A stretch of DNA of 64,000 nucleotides from Vibrio sp. Isolate34 (GTDB lineage Bacteria > Pseudomonadota > Gammaproteobacteria > Enterobacterales > Vibrionaceae), in the NCBI RefSeq assembly GCF_022397915.1, contig NZ_JAKEUO010000015.1, positions 62,001 to 126,000 of the forward strand. The letters run 5' to 3'. Position 1 is the first letter of the stretch. Each line of letters starts with the position of its first letter. The translations under genes were made by a program, and so were the position numbers. Under the pieces are notes generated by a model. It ran no database searches and was not told the DNA's origin. It was given only the letters and a program-made list of their open reading frames with translations. Positions 57,409-64,000 of this stretch are shown piece after piece.

Positions 57409-58299
57409 TTACTCAGCCGTTTCTTCTTTCACTTCTTCTTTCGTTTCCGTTACCAAATCAAGAACTTGGTTGTCGATAAGACGAGTCTTACCTAGGAAGG
57501 CTGACATAAGAATCACTGCTTGAGTTGATTCTGAAGTGATGGCTTGCAGAGTCTTAGCATCGCAGATGAAGATTTCATCCGGTTGTAGATCTGCGGCACG
57601 AAGCTGGTCTGTCGCATCTTCAATCACGGATGCGTAATCATCGCGACCGCCGCGAATTGCACTGCTGATCCAACGCATGGTGCGCGCTAGGACAGGAGCA
57701 CGTTGACGCTCATCAATGGTTAGGTTGCTATTGCGAGAGCTCATTGCCAAACCGTCCATTTCACGAACCGTCGCGACACCCACAACTTCAATGTCTAACG
57801 CTAAGTCTGTCGTCATCTGGCGAATCACAGCAAGTTGCTGGAAATCTTTCTCGCCGAAGCATGCAAAATCTGGCTGAACGATGTTGAACAGTTTAGTGAC
57901 AATCGTTGATACACCGCGGAAGTGGCCCGGACGAGAAGCACCTTCAAGCATGTGAGAGATTCCCGGGACTTCAACAAACGTCTGCTTGTCTAATCCTTCT
58001 GGGTACATAACTTCTGGCGTTGGTGTAAATACCAGTTCAACCCCTTCGCCTGTTAGTTTGCTTAAATCAGCTTCTAACGTACGAGGATAGTTGTTTAGAT
58101 CGTCAGCACGGTCAAACTGCATTGGGTTAACAAAGATGCTTACCACAACAATGTCAGCCAGTTCGCGAGCTTTCTTTACCAGAGTTAGGTGTCCTTCATG
58201 CAGGTTTCCCATTGTCGGAACAAAAGCAACCGTACGTCCATCACGCTTAAACTGTTTAATCTGCTCACGAAGAGCCGCTATTTCAGCAAAAGTTTGCAT
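57409..58299 (-). CDS. panC: Pantothenate synthetase
   Basis: ATP-dependent joining of pantoate and beta-alanine. The 296-residue protein has the HIGH-type motif [17 protein letters not shown] (about 29-45), [21 protein letters not shown] (in parts, about 58-78), [18 protein letters not shown] (about 148-165) and the KMSKS-like loop [12 protein letters not shown] short Glu/Thr-rich tail ([11 protein letters not shown]) follows. It lies eight bases after panB. No panD is adjacent. Confidence 0.97.
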   Translation of the reverse strand: MQTFAEIAALREQIKQFKRDGRTVAFVPTMGNLHEGHLTLVKKARELADIVVVSIFVNPMQFDRADDLNNYPRTLEADLSKLTGEGVELVFTPTPEVMYPEGLDKQTFVEVPGISHMLEGASRPGHFRGVSTIVTKLFNIVQPDFACFGEKDFQQLAVIRQMTTDLALDIEVVGVATVREMDGLAMSSRNSNLTIDERQRAPVLARTMRWISSAIRGGRDDYASVIEDATDQLRAADLQPDEIFICDAKTLQAITSESTQAVILMSAFLGKTRLIDNQVLDLVTETKEEVKEETAE

Positions 58300-58307
58300 A
58301 CTTACTC

Positions 58308-59102
58308 CTAAGCGATTGTATGAGCTTCATCAGGGAAGCGCGCGCTCTCTACTTCTTCTTTGTATAGAGCTACAGCCTTACGCATATCACCTGTTTCAGC
58401 TAGGAAATTCTTAGAGAATTTCGGCATGTAATTCGCAGAAATACCGAACATGTCATGCATAACAAGGATCTGACCATCGGTAACGTTACCTGCGCCGATA
58501 CCGATAACCGGTACGTCACAAGCTTCTGTAATTCGTTTTGCCAATGAAGCTGGTACACATTCAAGTAGAACGATTTGTGCGCCTGCGTTTTGCAATGCTA
58601 GAGCATCAGCAACCATTTTATCGGCTTGCTCGTCGTCACGACCTTGAATCTTGTAACCACCAAAGATGTTTACAGACTGAGGCGTTAAGCCCAAGTGTGC
58701 ACATACTGGTACAGCACGCTCTGTTAGCATCTTCACAGTATCAACCAACCAGCTTCCGCCTTCGATTTTTACCATGTTCGCGCCAGCACGCATTAAGGTT
58801 GCAGCGCTCTCACAAGCTTGCTCTGGAGTCGCGTAGCTCATGAAAGGCATGTCAGCCATAAGAAGGCAGTTAGGGCTACCTGCACGCACTGAGCGCGTAT
58901 GGTAAGCAATCTCTTCAACGGTAACAGGTAATGTGTCGTTATGGCCTTGTAGAACCATACCCAGTGAATCACCGACAAGCAGCACTGGCATTTCTTGGCT
59001 TTCGAATAATTGAGCAAAGCTCGCATCGTAAGCTGTCGAAGTCGCGAATTTACGGCCTTCAGTTTTGCATTTGATAAGGTCGTTAATGGTTACTTTTTTC
59101 AT
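58308..59102 (-). CDS. panB: 3-methyl-2-oxobutanoate hydroxymethyltransferase
   Basis: First committed step to pantothenate: adds a hydroxymethyl group from methylenetetrahydrofolate to ketoisovalerate. The 264-residue protein has [14 protein letters not shown] (about 23-36), the metal-site motif [21 protein letters not shown] (in parts, about 41-61), [15 protein letters not shown] (about 82-96), [19 protein letters not shown], and [20 protein letters not shown]. It is next to folK, a folate gene, in the standard folK-panB-panC order. Confidence 0.97.
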   Translation of the reverse strand: MKKVTINDLIKCKTEGRKFATSTAYDASFAQLFESQEMPVLLVGDSLGMVLQGHNDTLPVTVEEIAYHTRSVRAGSPNCLLMADMPFMSYATPEQACESAATLMRAGANMVKIEGGSWLVDTVKMLTERAVPVCAHLGLTPQSVNIFGGYKIQGRDDEQADKMVADALALQNAGAQIVLLECVPASLAKRITEACDVPVIGIGAGNVTDGQILVMHDMFGISANYMPKFSKNFLAETGDMRKAVALYKEEVESARFPDEAHTIA

Positions 59103-59130
59103 TGGTTTTCCTTAATGCGTTTGGCTATTG

Positions 59131-59610
59131 CTACCAAACATTGAGCCCGTTCTTATCTACTATTTTGAGTAGTTCTGTCAGCTCAGTCCCATCAGGGAGT
59201 TGTAAACTTGGTGCGATTTCAGCAAGCGGGTAGAGTACAAACTCTCGTTCTTTCATTCCATAATGAGGAACGATTAAGCGTTCTGAATCGATCACCTCAT
59301 TGCCGTATAACACAATGTCGAGATCCAAGGTTCTTGGACCCCAACGCTCGTCTTTACGGACGCGCCCTTGCTCTAGCTCGATTTTTTGAGTGCAATCAAG
59401 CAGTTCAATTGGCGTTAATTCGGTTTGGATTGCCACTACCGCGTTGATGTAGTCTGGTTGATTTTGTGGCCCCATTGGAGTGCTACTATATAGCTGTGAG
59501 GTCGCAACAAACGTTGATCGCGGTAGGTTTTTTAGCGTTTCGATAGCCAAATTTGCTTGGCTAACTGGGTCGGCAAGGTTGCTGCCGACCGCAATGTAAG
59601 CAGTGATCAT
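59131..59610 (-). CDS. folK: 2-amino-4-hydroxy-6-hydroxymethyldihydropteridine pyrophosphokinase
   Basis: Transfers pyrophosphate to the pterin in folate synthesis. The 159-residue protein has the start TAYIAVGSNLADP, the LYSSTPMGPQNQPDYINAVV block (in parts, about 42-61), and the family signature RWGPRTLDLDIVLYG (about 93-107) with the magnesium aspartates. Its start overlaps the pcnB stop by four bases. Confidence 0.96.
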   Translation of the reverse strand: MITAYIAVGSNLADPVSQANLAIETLKNLPRSTFVATSQLYSSTPMGPQNQPDYINAVVAIQTELTPIELLDCTQKIELEQGRVRKDERWGPRTLDLDIVLYGNEVIDSERLIVPHYGMKEREFVLYPLAEIAPSLQLPDGTELTELLKIVDKNGLNVW

Positions 59611-60962
59611 TCTGATTGCTTACTCTTTTTGTTTCGGTAAGTCTTACGGCGACGATTACCTGACTTTGCTGGTGCTGCTACGTCATTCGCCATAGCTTGG
59701 CGCATATTGCGACCTGCTGTTTGGTAGCGCTCCCACCATTTCGCTAGATCTTTGGTTTCACCACCTTCAATCTCACCACGCATTTCTAGGAAATCGTAGC
59801 CTGCACGGAACTTGTTTAGCTCCATTAGGCGAACGGCACGTTTACCGTTGCGGCGAGGAAGTCGTAATTGCAGCTGCCAAACTTCACGAATGGTTGCTGT
59901 GTGACGACGAGGGATAGCAATAGATTTAACTTGCTGGTCAAGGATGATGTTGCTTGCTTCCATGATCGCATCGTAGTGCGCCATGCCTTGCTCTGCGACT
60001 AACTTGTCTGCCAACTTGTTCATTGGATACCAAAGGATCGCAGCAAACATAAACGCAGGGTTTACTCGTTTGCCATCTTCGATGCGAAGGTCGGTAGAGT
60101 CGAGCACCAAGTCAAGCATCTGTTCTGTGTGAGAGTCGTAATCTTCAGTGAAGAACTCAGCGATTGCTGGGAACATCTGTTGGAACAGGTTGTATTCACG
60201 CATCAGATGGTAGGTTTCTAAACCGTGACCTGATTGAAGTAATTTAAGAGACTCTTCGTAGAGACGTGCCGCTGGGATATCTTTTAGAAGGTGTGCCAGC
60301 TCTTCGATTGGATCGGCTGTGTCTTCTTCAATATCGAAGTCCAGTTTAGCGGCGAAGCGCATAGCACGTAGCATACGTACTGGGTCTTCGCGGTAGCGTG
60401 TTTCTGGATCGCCGATTAGACGGATCAGCTTGTCTTCTAAATCTTCTACACCACCCGCGTAATCGTGGATGCTGTAGTCTGCAATGTTGTAGTACATCGC
60501 GTTGATTGTGAAATCGCGGCGTTCTGCATCTTCATCAACACTGCCGTATACGTTATCGCGTAGTAGCATGCCTTCTTTAGATTGGGCAGACACGTTTTTC
60601 GATGGCTCTTGATGGTGACCACGGAAAGTAGCTACTTCGATGATGTCACGACCAAACATGATGTGCGCCAAGCGGAAACGGCGACCGATAAGGCGACAGT
60701 TTCTGAAAAGGTTCTTGATTTGCTCTGGCGTTGCGTTGGTCGCAATATCAAAATCTTTTGGCTGAGAGCCTAATAGGATATCGCGTACACCACCACCGAC
60801 TAAAAACGCGTCAAAACCCGCACCATTCAGGCGATATAACACTTTTAGTGCGTTGTCGCTGATCTGCTTGCGTGAAATATTGTGCTCTTGACGAGTATAA
60901 ATATTCAGAGCTAATTCGTGGAATCCGCGTTGTTCGCTTGGGGTATTGTCGTTTGTATTCAT
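59607..60962 (-). CDS. pcnB: Poly(A) polymerase I
   Basis: Adds 3' poly(A) tails that speed RNA decay. The 451-residue protein has the class II nucleotidyltransferase motif LVGGGVRDILLGSQPKDFDIAT (in parts, about 55-76) with the catalytic aspartates, RRDFTINAMYYNI (about 148-160), IRLIGDPETRYREDPVRMLRAMRFAAKL and a basic tail (RRRKTYRNKKSKQSE) for RNA binding. The ATG at 60962 has no visible Shine-Dalgarno box, and the frame is open another 20 or so codons upstream without a standard start. E. coli pcnB is known for an inefficient non-AUG start, so the true N terminus is open. Confidence 0.95.
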   Translation of the reverse strand: MNTNDNTPSEQRGFHELALNIYTRQEHNISRKQISDNALKVLYRLNGAGFDAFLVGGGVRDILLGSQPKDFDIATNATPEQIKNLFRNCRLIGRRFRLAHIMFGRDIIEVATFRGHHQEPSKNVSAQSKEGMLLRDNVYGSVDEDAERRDFTINAMYYNIADYSIHDYAGGVEDLEDKLIRLIGDPETRYREDPVRMLRAMRFAAKLDFDIEEDTADPIEELAHLLKDIPAARLYEESLKLLQSGHGLETYHLMREYNLFQQMFPAIAEFFTEDYDSHTEQMLDLVLDSTDLRIEDGKRVNPAFMFAAILWYPMNKLADKLVAEQGMAHYDAIMEASNIILDQQVKSIAIPRRHTATIREVWQLQLRLPRRNGKRAVRLMELNKFRAGYDFLEMRGEIEGGETKDLAKWWERYQTAGRNMRQAMANDVAAPAKSGNRRRKTYRNKKSKQSE

Positions 60963-61145
60963 TAGTTTAGAACAAAGTAGGTATCGCCAACTTTGTTTTT
61001 CTCTTAGTCCAAAGTGGTAGTGCAGAGTTTAATTGCGGCTAATAATAGCTTAGCGCGAGCCATTTGAGAACATCGTCTGCTTAACCACTGTGGTAGGTTA
61101 TGGCATTTTTATGTGTCGTTTTTGCTGTTTGCCGTGAATTTCGAG

Positions 61146-62021
61146 CTAATTACAGTGCTCTTTTTGTAAACTATCAGGTAACTGACTGACGTTCCATTGT
61201 TGGCAGCCCCACAATAAAATCTCATCGATTGAAGCCTCACAAATAGCCTCAGGAATAGTGAAACCTAAGAATTGCATGGCATTAAGTAGCGTTGGTTTTG
61301 GGTTGTTGAGATCGATGGCTGTGGCGTGGTTCTGTTTTGACAGTTTATTCCCCAAGCCATCGGTTGCCAATGGTAAGTGCAGGTAACTGACGGTTTTTTG
61401 CTTGAGTGTCTTATACAGACTGATTTGTCGACCTGTTGGTTCGATTAGGTCTGCGCCTCTAACAACTTCAGTCACCCCTTGGTCGATATCATCAAGGACA
61501 ACCGCCAAGTTATAAGCAAACAATCCATCTCGACGTTTGATAATGAAATCTTCTTCCGCCAATGCCTTAGGTATCTGGATTGTACCGTGACGAACATCGT
61601 CAAACGACTCGACAGGGTAATCCATGCACAAGCGTACCGCTCGCTCACCTGAATCAATCAAAGCTGCGTGTCGGCAGTGACCATTATAGAAACCGCCTAA
61701 GGCTTTTATCTGTTTACGAGTGCATTGGCAGTAGTAGGCTTGTTTATCAGCGACCCATTGATCAATTTGAGCTTGATACATGTCGTGACGTTGGCTTTGA
61801 TAGACGACTTCGCCATCCCAAAAGAGATGGTAAGCCTCAAGCGTCTTAAGAATCAGGTCTGCAGCTCCGGCCATTTCTCTTGGTGGGTCTAGGTCTTCCA
61901 TACGAACTAACCATTTTCCTTGGTTAGATTTTGCTTGGAAGTAGCTACCAAGAGCAGCAACAAGTGAGCCAAAATGAAGAGGACCTGACGGTGATGGTGC
62001 AAAGCGCCCGATATAATTCAT
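61146..62021 (-). CDS. gluQRS: Glutamyl-Q tRNA(Asp) synthetase
   Basis: Truncated GluRS paralogue that attaches glutamate to the queuosine base at position 34 of tRNA-Asp. The 291-residue protein has GRFAPSPSGPLHFGSLVAALGSY (in parts, about 5-27), with the HIGH motif as HFGS, VRMEDLDPPRE (about 40-50), cysteine pairs YYCQCTRK and the GHCRH segment for zinc, and a KMSKS-like KLSKQNHA (about 230-237). It lacks an anticodon-binding domain, as expected. It lies downstream of dksA, the conserved arrangement. Confidence 0.95.
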   Translation of the reverse strand: MNYIGRFAPSPSGPLHFGSLVAALGSYFQAKSNQGKWLVRMEDLDPPREMAGAADLILKTLEAYHLFWDGEVVYQSQRHDMYQAQIDQWVADKQAYYCQCTRKQIKALGGFYNGHCRHAALIDSGERAVRLCMDYPVESFDDVRHGTIQIPKALAEEDFIIKRRDGLFAYNLAVVLDDIDQGVTEVVRGADLIEPTGRQISLYKTLKQKTVSYLHLPLATDGLGNKLSKQNHATAIDLNNPKPTLLNAMQFLGFTIPEAICEASIDEILLWGCQQWNVSQLPDSLQKEHCN

Positions 62022-62124
62022 GTGTGAACAACCTAATCTGGATGGTACCGCAGTAGCCGATTCTTAAGACGTTTAACTGTCGTATTATTGTTTCTAACCA
62101 CGCTTGAACGCGCTGAGATAACCA

Positions 62125-62155
62125 ACAAAAAAGGGAGCCAAAGCTCCCTTTCTTT
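62125..62155 (-). terminator. Terminator of dksA (minus strand)
   Basis: On the minus strand AAGGGAGC / GCTCCCTT around TTTG, followed by six T. It lies between dksA and gluQRS, so gluQRS expression depends on read-through or its own promoter; a dksA-gluQ terminator is also known in E. coli. Confidence 0.88.
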
Positions 62156-62168
62156 ATATCTGCAAGAA

Positions 62169-62615
62169 TTAACCTTGCATCTGTTTCTCTTTGATCTCTG
62201 CAAGTGTTTTACAGTCAATACAAAGGTCAGCAGTTGGACGAGCTTCAAGGCGACGAATGCCAATCTCGATACCGCAAGAATCACAGAAGCCGAAATCGTC
62301 TTCTTCGATCTTGTCTAGTGTCTTTTCAATTTTCTTGATTAGACGACGCTCACGGTCACGGTTGCGTAGCTCTAGGCTGAATTCTTCTTCTTGAGAAGCA
62401 CGGTCAACTGGGTCTGGGAAATTCGCTGCTTCGTCCTGCATGTGGTGAACAGTACGATCAACTTCTTCCCTGAGCTGGTTGCGCCAAGCTGCTAAAATTT
62501 TTGTAAAATGTTCCGTTTGCTCAGGTGACATGTATTCTTCACCTGGCTTTTCTTGGTACGGTTCAACACCTGCGATGGCTAGGATGCCTAGCGCTTTTTT
62601 CTTAGATTCTGGCAT
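62169..62615 (-). CDS. dksA: RNA polymerase-binding transcription factor DksA
   Basis: Enters the RNA polymerase secondary channel and works with ppGpp in the stringent response. The 148-residue protein has a coiled-coil (about 33-107) with the tip aspartates in FPDPVDRAS (Asp68, Asp71), and a four-cysteine zinc finger (FCDSCG at Cys111/114; LCIDCK at Cys132/135). It is three residues shorter than the E. coli protein. It should act on the stable-RNA promoter at 16433-16460. Confidence 0.97.
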   Translation of the reverse strand: MPESKKKALGILAIAGVEPYQEKPGEEYMSPEQTEHFTKILAAWRNQLREEVDRTVHHMQDEAANFPDPVDRASQEEEFSLELRNRDRERRLIKKIEKTLDKIEEDDFGFCDSCGIEIGIRRLEARPTADLCIDCKTLAEIKEKQMQG

Positions 62616-62750
62616 ACAGCATCTCCTATTTACACCTAGTCAACTGCAAAGCAGCTAATTTTAAGGCGGGTATCTATAGCAGAAAGAACGAATGGTGGCA
62701 AATACTCTTATTCAAACTTGCAATCAATGTGATTTGTTCAACATCTTTGT

Positions 62751-63494
62751 TTAGTTATTGATAAATTCAACAGATTGTTTTAGTTGTATTTGAGTACTGC
62801 TGAGCTCTGCTTTATAGCAAAGCACTTCAACTCCAGCGTCTTGTGCTTGTTTTAGTAATAACGAATATTTGGCGTCTATATGGTGTGCCGCAGACACTTT
62901 TTCAATACCTGAATGCAAAACAGTGAATAAAAGTACGGCTCTATTTCCAGATTCGACCATTTCTGTGAGTTCACGCAGATGTTTTTGACCTCTGGTGGTG
63001 ACCGCATCAGGGAAAAAACCTTGTCCTTCGGTTGAGATCTCTTGCTTAGTTGACACTTGCTGCTCGTCGAGCAAAGTGACGCTTTTTACTTCGATGTAAC
63101 AAGGCGGCTTTTCGTTATCTTCAAGCAAAATATCAATTCGACTATTCTCGCTACCATACTTCACTTCGGTTCGTAACGCGTTATAACCTAAGAGTTCAAC
63201 TATAGTCCCATTTTCAATTGCTTCCACCGCTAGCTGGTTTGCTCGCGCAGTATTTACACAAATACGGTGACCTTTGTCTGTTTCTGAGATCTCCCAGCTG
63301 TTTGGGTACTTTCTTTTTGCGTTATCGGATGTTGAGTACCAAACGGTGTTGCCTGGGGTCGCGCATCCTGTCATCGCTCCAGTGTTAGCACAGTGAATAG
63401 TACGCTCGCTGCCGTCAGGAAGTTTGATGTCAGTGAGAAAACGTTTATAGCGTTTGATAAGAGTCGCTGACTCTAATGGCGGATTGAAGTGCAT
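62751..63494 (-). CDS. sfsA: Sugar fermentation stimulation protein SfsA
   Basis: DNA/RNA-binding nuclease-like protein historically linked to maltose metabolism; the exact role is not settled. The 247-residue product starts [20 protein letters not shown], followed by [20 protein letters not shown] (in parts, about 33-52), and has the nuclease-like core [23 protein letters not shown] (about 121-143) and [16 protein letters not shown]. It lies upstream of dksA and is divergent from hrpB, as in E. coli. Confidence 0.95.
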   Translation of the reverse strand: MHFNPPLESATLIKRYKRFLTDIKLPDGSERTIHCANTGAMTGCATPGNTVWYSTSDNAKRKYPNSWEISETDKGHRICVNTARANQLAVEAIENGTIVELLGYNALRTEVKYGSENSRIDILLEDNEKPPCYIEVKSVTLLDEQQVSTKQEISTEGQGFFPDAVTTRGQKHLRELTEMVESGNRAVLLFTVLHSGIEKVSAAHHIDAKYSLLLKQAQDAGVEVLCYKAELSSTQIQLKQSVEFINN

Positions 63495-63561
63495 ATTACT
63501 TATTTAGACGGGTAGGTTTTTATGTACAATGTTGCCAACATTACACCACAAGGTTCTCCCA

Positions 63562-64000
63562 TTGCCACAACTGCCCATAGAAGCTGTGATGCCAGATCTG
63601 CTCGCTGGCGTAGAAACACACACTCAACTTATTCTAAAGGCCGCTCCCGGTGCAGGTAAGTCAACATTCTTCCCAATACAGCTGGTTAAGACTAATGCCG
63701 TTCAAGGCAAAATTATCATGCTTGAACCTAGGCGTTTGGCGGCAAGAAATATTGCGACTTACTTGGCGAGCCAATTGGGAGAGAAGATCGGGGAGAGCAT
63801 AGGTTTTAGAGTTCGTGGTGAATCTAAAACCAGCAGTGCAACTCGCTTGGAGATCGTGACCGAAGGGATCATGACAAGAATGATCCAAACCGACCCTGAA
63901 TTGACAGGGGTGGACATGGTGATCTTCGATGAATTCCACGAACGCAGCATTCATGCCGATACCGCTTTGGCTTTTAGCCTAGAGATCCAAGAGGCGCTGC
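63562..64000 (+). CDS. hrpB: ATP-dependent RNA helicase HrpB, N-terminal part (3' end outside window)
   Basis: DEAH-box helicase of the HrpB family. The first 146 codons are visible. They carry Walker A APGAGKST (about 29-36), EPRRLAARNIATYLA (motif Ia), GFRVRGESKTS, IVTEGIMTRMI (motif Ic) and the Walker B box IFDEFHERS, a DEFH variant typical of this family. I chose TTG at 63562 because AAGG lies eight bases upstream and the resulting start LPIEAVMPDLL resembles the E. coli N terminus; an in-frame ATG at 63529 is the alternative. It faces away from sfsA. Confidence 0.9.
   Translation, partial: MPQLPIEAVMPDLLAGVETHTQLILKAAPGAGKSTFFPIQLVKTNAVQGKIIMLEPRRLAARNIATYLASQLGEKIGESIGFRVRGESKTSSATRLEIVTEGIMTRMIQTDPELTGVDMVIFDEFHERSIHADTALAFSLEIQEAL

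Overview
This 64 kb window looks like a core-chromosome segment of a marine Vibrio, probably of the Splendidus clade or a close relative. The reasons are near-identity in length and motifs to Vibrio housekeeping proteins, a HapR/LuxR/SmcR-type quorum-sensing master regulator, luxS, the sodium-pumping oxaloacetate decarboxylase oadGAB, moderate GC, and gene order that follows the Escherichia coli map in long blocks. The genus assignment is firm; the species is an inference. No plasmid, phage, integron, CRISPR array or insertion sequence was recognised.

Layout, left to right. (1) 1-11.4 kb: the 3' end of eno, then the ftsB-ispD-ispF-truD-surE-pcm-nlpD-rpoS run (cell division, isoprenoid synthesis, RNA and protein repair, general stress sigma factor), a facing mutS, and pncC-recA with a textbook LexA-controlled promoter. 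(2) 11.7-17.9 kb: alaS, lysC, csrA and an array of ten tRNA genes (two Ser-GCU, eight Arg-ACG). recX is not between recA and alaS. (3) 18.2-28.9 kb: oadGAB, a quinone-oxidoreductase-like gene, a YqaA membrane protein, a large M16 protease lipoprotein, gshA, a transglycosylase-like lipoprotein and luxS. (4) 28.9-36.4 kb: a CNNM/CorC-type membrane protein and ypjD facing ffh, then rpsP-rimM-trmD-rplS, then yacG and zapD on the other strand. (5) 36.4-50.8 kb: coaE and the type IV pilus genes pilDCBA, nadC, ampD, then pdhR-aceE-aceF-lpd (pyruvate dehydrogenase). (6) 51-64 kb: the quorum-sensing regulator, hpt, carbonic anhydrase facing a SulP anion transporter, the YadGH-type ABC exporter, panC-panB-folK-pcnB-gluQRS-dksA-sfsA on the minus strand, and the start of hrpB.

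Several blocks form working units. ispD/ispF are consecutive MEP-pathway genes. rpsP-rimM-trmD-rplS serves ribosome and tRNA maturation. pilD/C/B/A is a complete core for pilin processing and assembly. PdhR with two matching operators should control aceEF. luxS (AI-2 synthesis) and the LuxR/HapR-type regulator (AI-2 pathway output) are both present, and the regulator's leader carries a sequence complementary to the conserved core of Qrr small RNAs. Accessory structure is limited to intergenic repeats: two ERIC-type palindromes, a 38-bp dispersed repeat, short tandem repeats and several strong hairpins. I did not find a convincing undescribed multi-gene system; the most interesting signals are in the intergenic DNA and the tRNA array.
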